From positions 25,554,493 through 25,618,492 of the forward strand of contig CM044965.1 of the NCBI GenBank assembly GCA_024516035.1: a DNA stretch of 64,000 nucleotides, in the 5' to 3' direction. Source of the DNA: Bactericera cockerelli. Its lineage: Eukaryota > Arthropoda > Insecta > Hemiptera > Triozidae. Every line of letters starts with the position of its first letter. Within the stretch, counting starts at the first letter, position 1. Positions 59,629 through 64,000 of the stretch are shown piece after piece. Under the pieces are notes generated by a model. That model did no database searches, was not told where the DNA came from, and saw nothing but the letters and a program-made list of their open reading frames with translations. The position numbers were made by a program, and so were the translations under genes.

Positions 59629-62600
59629 TTACTCGTTGGACGCCGATGGTAGTGGAACAAGTTTATTAAGTGGTCTAGTAATTAAGCCATTAGCAAGACG
59701 TACCTGTGCCACGCGGGCAATACCATCACGCCCAGCAATCAGTTGCTCAACCCTACCAATTGGCCATTTCAATGGATTCAGTTGGTTTATTGTGGATTGA
59801 ACAAACACAATTTCTCCTACTTGCAACTCTCTCGTATCGGTATTCCATTTTGCTCTCGGGATGAGGGTGTGTAGATACTCGTTCGACCATCTTTTCCAAA
59901 AGGCCTGGACAGCTTGCCGAATGAGTTGCCAGCGTGAGAGGCGATTCAAGCGTTGAGAAGTTAGGTCCTCTTCGGGAACCGCCAACAATGTAGACCCCAC
60001 AAGAAAGTGTGCTGGGGTTAAATAGTCATATCCGTCATGTGGGTCTGACGAAGGGAGTCCACACAAGGGTCGGGAGTTAAGTACTGCCTCTATGCGACAC
60101 ATCAACGTAGTAAATTCTTCATAAGTTAACGATTGTTCACCTATGACACGCTTTATGTGGTGTTTACAGCTCTGTACAGCTCGCTCCACCAATCCGGAGA
60201 AGTTTGGTGCGTTAGGCGGATTGAAATACCACTGTATCTCACGTTGTCCAAGGTAGTCCGAGATATGATCCTGCGACTGACGGAGCACTTGATAAACCTC
60301 CTTGATGTGTCTTGCAGCTCCCACAAAATTAGTTCCGTTATCACTATAGATTTTGGCAGCCATGCCACGTCGGGCTACAAAGCGATCTAAGGCTGCCAAA
60401 AAGGCAGAAGACGACAAATCCGTCACCACTTCAAGGTGCACGGCTTTAGTCGACATACAAATAAAAATGGCTAGATAGCCTTTGTAGAGTTTGGCATTTC
60501 TTCTCGTGCTTTCTTTAAGAGAGAAGAACCCAGCATAGTCGACAAATACATTGAGAAACGCCCTGATCTGTTCGAAACGTACAGCGGGTAGGTCACCCAT
60601 GGGTGGTGTTAAAGATTGAGCTTTAAGTTTGTAGCAAGGGATGCACTTGAAGATACATTGTCGTACGAGGCTACGTAGAGACAATATCCAATAGCGGCGC
60701 TGTATGATAGATTGAACCATGAGTGGTCCACCGTGTAGCGTATACAAATGATAATGATTGCAGATCAAAACTGATAAATGATTACTTTTAGGCAAAAGCA
60801 GAGGGTGTTTAGATGTATATCCTAAATGAGAGTTTTTCAACCGACCGCCCACCCTGACGAGCTGCTTTTCATCTGTGAACGGCGAAAGTCTTCTGAGCGA
60901 ATGTTTAAATTGTGGATCATTCTTCAATTTTCTCATGACGTCACCAAAATATTCCTCCTGAACGACGCGAACACAAAAGTTCATACTATTGTTTAGCTCT
61001 TCAATGCTTAAAGTACCTCCTTTTCGAAGCGAACTATTACACCGTGTATTGTTCACAAAGCGGAGAATAAAGGCTACAATGCGCTGGAGTCGAACTAGAG
61101 ACGAATAGTTCTCAATGACCGTGAGAAATAAGTTTTTTTCTTTTGCTGTGGACAACATGACGTTTGATTTCACTTCAGGTAGATTATCTGGATTCACTTT
61201 GGAATTCGTGAGAGACCAAGTGTCTCGCGGTTGACTGATGAACGGAGGTCCGTTCCACCAAAGCGGATGAGTGACTAACTCGTTGGGTAAGATACCTCGT
61301 GACGCACAGTCAGCAGGGTTCTCGTGTGTGGAAATATGATACCACGAAGATGGAGTAGTATTTTCCAAAATTTCGACAACTCGATTAGCCACAAATGTCT
61401 TCAACCGATGCGGGGATGTTCGCAGCCAGCCGAGTACTACAGTAGAATCACTGAAGAGCAAAATATTTTTTATGTTCAATTTTTGAATAAGTCCCTTCTC
61501 TATAGAAACAACAAGACGGGATAACAACAATGCTGCGAGAAGTTCCAAACGTGGAATAGTGATTGACTTGAGTGGCGCGACTCTGCTTTTCGCTTTCAAC
61601 AATGATATTTTTATATCGCCATCTGAAGACGATGCGGATCGAAGATACAACACAGCAGCATAGCCTTTCTCTGATCCATCACAAAATCCTAAAATAGAAT
61701 AGTTTGATTCTGGAGCAATATGACAGAAACGCGGGATCTTGATTTTTGACAGTGACACAATTTGAAGTAGAAAATTATTCCAGTCTGCGGTAATATCTTC
61801 CGGTAGCTGGGTATTCCAGTCGCTGCCAGCTAGCCAAGAACGCTGAATTATGCATTTTGCAAAAAATACACTTGGGGAGAGCCATCCTACGGGATCAAAT
61901 AGGCGAGCAATCGTAGACAAGATCGACCGTTTTGTATGCTGAGAGTTAACAATAGGAGGAGTGATCGAATAAGTAAAAACATCTTCATCCGGTTTCCATT
62001 CTAATCCCAGCACCTTTAACGCTCCGTTCTCATCACCATCGAAGCCTACAGTCGACAGCACATGATCTGAAGGAAGATCCGAGAGTATCTCTGGATGACT
62101 CGCCGCCCATTTTCTTAATGAAAATTGTGCCTTACCTAACAAAGAGATAAGTTCATTTCTCAAAGTTAACGCACTCGGAACATCAGAGGCCCCCGTCGTG
62201 ACGTCATCAACATAGGTCTCATGTAAGATAGCTTGAGACGCGAGAGGGTAGGATTTACCTTCATCCTGAACCAATTGTCGCATTGTTCTCTGCGCGAGAT
62301 ACGGCGAACAAGAAAACCCATATGTTACAGTATTCAATTCAAATTCCTGAAGCGGCGCATTAGACGAGTCTCGCCAAAATATGTGTTGATACTTGCGGTG
62401 ATTTTCATTGACCAATATACCTCTATACATCTGTTTCACATCTGCACATAATGCCACTCGATGCAGACGAAAGTTAACAATAATATCTGGAATATCCAAC
62501 TGAAGTTTAGGACCTATCATTAAACACTCATTCAATGACACGCCTTTATTATCCTTCACCGACGAGTCAAAGACTACGCGCAGTTTTGTGGTAGCACTAG

Positions 62601-64000
62601 ACTCCTTGATAACGCAGTGGTGTGGTATGAGGTATGGAGATGGGCGCGGGGCAATACATAAATGTCCCAACTCCTGATACTCATCGATAAACTTCTTATA
62701 CTCCTGGAAAAGTTGCGGTTGTTTTTGTAAGCGGGCCTCCAAAGCTAAAAATCTCTTTAAGGCAATATCTCTTGTAGATCCTACCGCGGGTTCAGATTCC
62801 TTAAACGGCAAACATACATTGTATCGACCGTTAGGTTCACGAACAGTGGTTTTCTCAAAATAATTTTCACATAAAACGTTTTCAGGATTTTCAAATTTTC
62901 GGGTGGACACTTCTTCGACTTCCCAAAAACGTTTCATCAGTATGTCCAGGGGTGGTACAGATGGTTCTAAAGACACAAACAACGAGTTTTGAGTTTCAGC
63001 ACAAGTTGAGACTGGAACCTTTCCCATGAGTACCCAACCGAAGATTGTGTTTATCGCAATTGGTTCACCCTGTATAATACTAGGACCTTCAGTGACAAGA
63101 ATATGCGGGTAAAGATCAGCACCCAGGAGAAAATCTATTTTTCCAGGTTTATGGAAATCTGCATCAGCCAGACTGATGGACGAGAACTGTTCTCTCACCT
63201 TAAACGGCAAACTCACAGACGGCAGATCCGATGAGATTTTAGTCAAGATGACAGCTTCTGTGGTGACCTCCAGTGTTGGCCCCTGCGATGGTGTTAACAT
63301 ACACTGAACATTACCTTTACTCTGAAATGTATGCTCGTTACCAATACCGGAAATGTTAGTGCGAGAAGAAGAACATTTTAATCCAAGTTTCTGGACAGCA
63401 CTCACACTGATACAGCTGATCTGAGATCCTGGGTCGATCAACAAACGAATAGGTTGAAAATTCCCACAACTATCCTGAATCCGTGCCTGAGCAGTGGCCA
63501 GCAGCACTGTGCTCCTCTCCTGTGTACTGGTGTGACCGGTGAGAGTTTCAGCAGGACCAGGACCCGGGGAAGCGCTGGGGGGCAGAGCCGCGGGCGCTTT
63601 GTTGAAATGAAGCAGTGTATGATGAGATGAGCTTTCACACTTGGAACACCTCGACCTAGACTTGCATTCAGACATTAAATGATTCCCTAAGCAGTTAAAA
63701 CACTTCCTGTGAACTTTTGTAATTTCGAATCTCTTTACGGGATCTGCGGCATGGAACATGGAACACTGAAACAATTTGTGATTATCCTTACACATAGGAC
63801 AAGTAGATGTTGAAGAGTTCTGCTGTGCAGTCGAAACCAGCGTGTTGCGGGTAAATCTGAAATTGCTAGAACTAGGTTGGTGCGGGGCGGGTGTTTTCTT
63901 TTGTAAATTATATTGCGGTGTTTTATCAGCGATTTGACAAATTTCCTTAATATGACACTGCTTCTGTACAAACGACATCAATTGTTCAAAGGTCGGTACA
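59629..64000 (-). CDS. pol: BEL/Pao retrotransposon gag-pol polyprotein, partial at window edge
   Basis: Open without stop from the window edge to 59629 (1450 residues from 63981; the frame stays open to 64000). In order (residues counted from 63981): zinc knuckles at about 61-115 (CPMCKDNH, CFNCLGNH); aspartic protease with DPG at 183-185 (usual D-S/T-G); reverse transcriptase with ADVKQMYRG (D513) and YVDD (590-593); RNase H with D768, E813, D845, D891; integrase HHCC (H1076-1083, C1113, C1116) and D1148, D1214, E1266; a DUF5641-like C-terminus. All listed catalytic residues are present, so the enzyme part looks intact. With its own 3' LTR 100 bp downstream, this is probably a young autonomous element; gag and 5' LTR lie outside. 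Confidence 0.95.
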   Translation of the reverse strand, partial: VPTFEQLMSFVQKQCHIKEICQIADKTPQYNLQKKTPAPHQPSSSNFRFTRNTLVSTAQQNSSTSTCPMCKDNHKLFQCSMFHAADPVKRFEITKVHRKCFNCLGNHLMSECKSRSRCSKCESSSHHTLLHFNKAPAALPPSASPGPGPAETLTGHTSTQERSTVLLATAQARIQDSCGNFQPIRLLIDPGSQISCISVSAVQKLGLKCSSSRTNISGIGNEHTFQSKGNVQCMLTPSQGPTLEVTTEAVILTKISSDLPSVSLPFKVREQFSSISLADADFHKPGKIDFLLGADLYPHILVTEGPSIIQGEPIAINTIFGWVLMGKVPVSTCAETQNSLFVSLEPSVPPLDILMKRFWEVEEVSTRKFENPENVLCENYFEKTTVREPNGRYNVCLPFKESEPAVGSTRDIALKRFLALEARLQKQPQLFQEYKKFIDEYQELGHLCIAPRPSPYLIPHHCVIKESSATTKLRVVFDSSVKDNKGVSLNECLMIGPKLQLDIPDIIVNFRLHRVALCADVKQMYRGILVNENHRKYQHIFWRDSSNAPLQEFELNTVTYGFSCSPYLAQRTMRQLVQDEGKSYPLASQAILHETYVDDVTTGASDVPSALTLRNELISLLGKAQFSLRKWAASHPEILSDLPSDHVLSTVGFDGDENGALKVLGLEWKPDEDVFTYSITPPIVNSQHTKRSILSTIARLFDPVGWLSPSVFFAKCIIQRSWLAGSDWNTQLPEDITADWNNFLLQIVSLSKIKIPRFCHIAPESNYSILGFCDGSEKGYAAVLYLRSASSSDGDIKISLLKAKSRVAPLKSITIPRLELLAALLLSRLVVSIEKGLIQKLNIKNILLFSDSTVVLGWLRTSPHRLKTFVANRVVEILENTTPSSWYHISTHENPADCASRGILPNELVTHPLWWNGPPFISQPRDTWSLTNSKVNPDNLPEVKSNVMLSTAKEKNLFLTVIENYSSLVRLQRIVAFILRFVNNTRCNSSLRKGGTLSIEELNNSMNFCVRVVQEEYFGDVMRKLKNDPQFKHSLRRLSPFTDEKQLVRVGGRLKNSHLGYTSKHPLLLPKSNHLSVLICNHYHLYTLHGGPLMVQSIIQRRYWILSLRSLVRQCIFKCIPCYKLKAQSLTPPMGDLPAVRFEQIRAFLNVFVDYAGFFSLKESTRRNAKLYKGYLAIFICMSTKAVHLEVVTDLSSSAFLAALDRFVARRGMAAKIYSDNGTNFVGAARHIKEVYQVLRQSQDHISDYLGQREIQWYFNPPNAPNFSGLVERAVQSCKHHIKRVIGEQSLTYEEFTTLMCRIEAVLNSRPLCGLPSSDPHDGYDYLTPAHFLVGSTLLAVPEEDLTSQRLNRLSRWQLIRQAVQAFWKRWSNEYLHTLIPRAKWNTDTRELQVGEIVFVQSTINQLNPLKWPIGRVEQLIAGRDGIARVAQVRLANGLITRPLNKLVPLPSASNE

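Noticed and set aside
60133..60390. Plus-strand open frame inside the BEL pol
   Set aside because: Antisense shadow of the integrase region.

Overview
The window looks like an animal nuclear genome, most likely an arthropod (probably an insect; I cannot name the species). The signs are GT-AG introns, long AT-rich non-coding stretches, BEL/Pao retrotransposons, TTAA-flanked MITEs, Helitrons and very dense SINEs. Nothing bacterial or organellar is present. No species call or database match was made; family assignments rest on motifs, splice frames and terminal structures read by eye.

Three host genes are supported. (1) 14029-20864, plus strand: the last three coding exons of a MARVEL (CKLF/CMTM-like) four-helix membrane protein, with its 5' exon(s) not found. 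(2) 25800-27005, minus: a 401-residue BTB-BACK protein with a C-terminal MATH-like domain, coded in one exon just after a splice acceptor. (3) 38319-54927, minus: a complete 11-exon BTB-BACK-Kelch (KLHL) gene whose exons join in frame to 657 codons plus stop. This gene is the most unusual object here. Four separate tandem arrays touch or copy its exons: the stop-codon end of exon 11, a duplicated exon 8 between 15-bp arrays, the splice acceptor of exon 6 copied about nine times, and an in-frame 39-bp repeat in exon 5.

The rest is mobile DNA. I named the short families locally. SINE-A has a 5S rRNA-derived head. SINE-B, C, D, E, F and G have tRNA-like heads (box A and box B visible). SINE-A and SINE-G share the same central segment and so form a modular superfamily with exchanged Pol III heads and exchanged tails. 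J, K and I are other repeated families without a clear class. Several LINE 3' ends carry small hairpins whose stems change sequence while keeping pairing. A near-complete 5S rRNA copy lies in Kelch intron 3.

At 48500-51620 there is a three-level nest: a LINE 3' end, into it a BEL/Pao element with 5-bp target duplication and a gag-integrase internal deletion, and into its right LTR a 5'-truncated LINE. At the right edge (59263-64000, minus) a second, uninterrupted BEL/Pao pol with its 3' LTR runs off the window. Other DNA elements: four CAC-ended MITEs with TTAA or ATAA target duplications, a 2.5-kb long-TIR element, fold-back elements, and two head-to-tail Helitrons.
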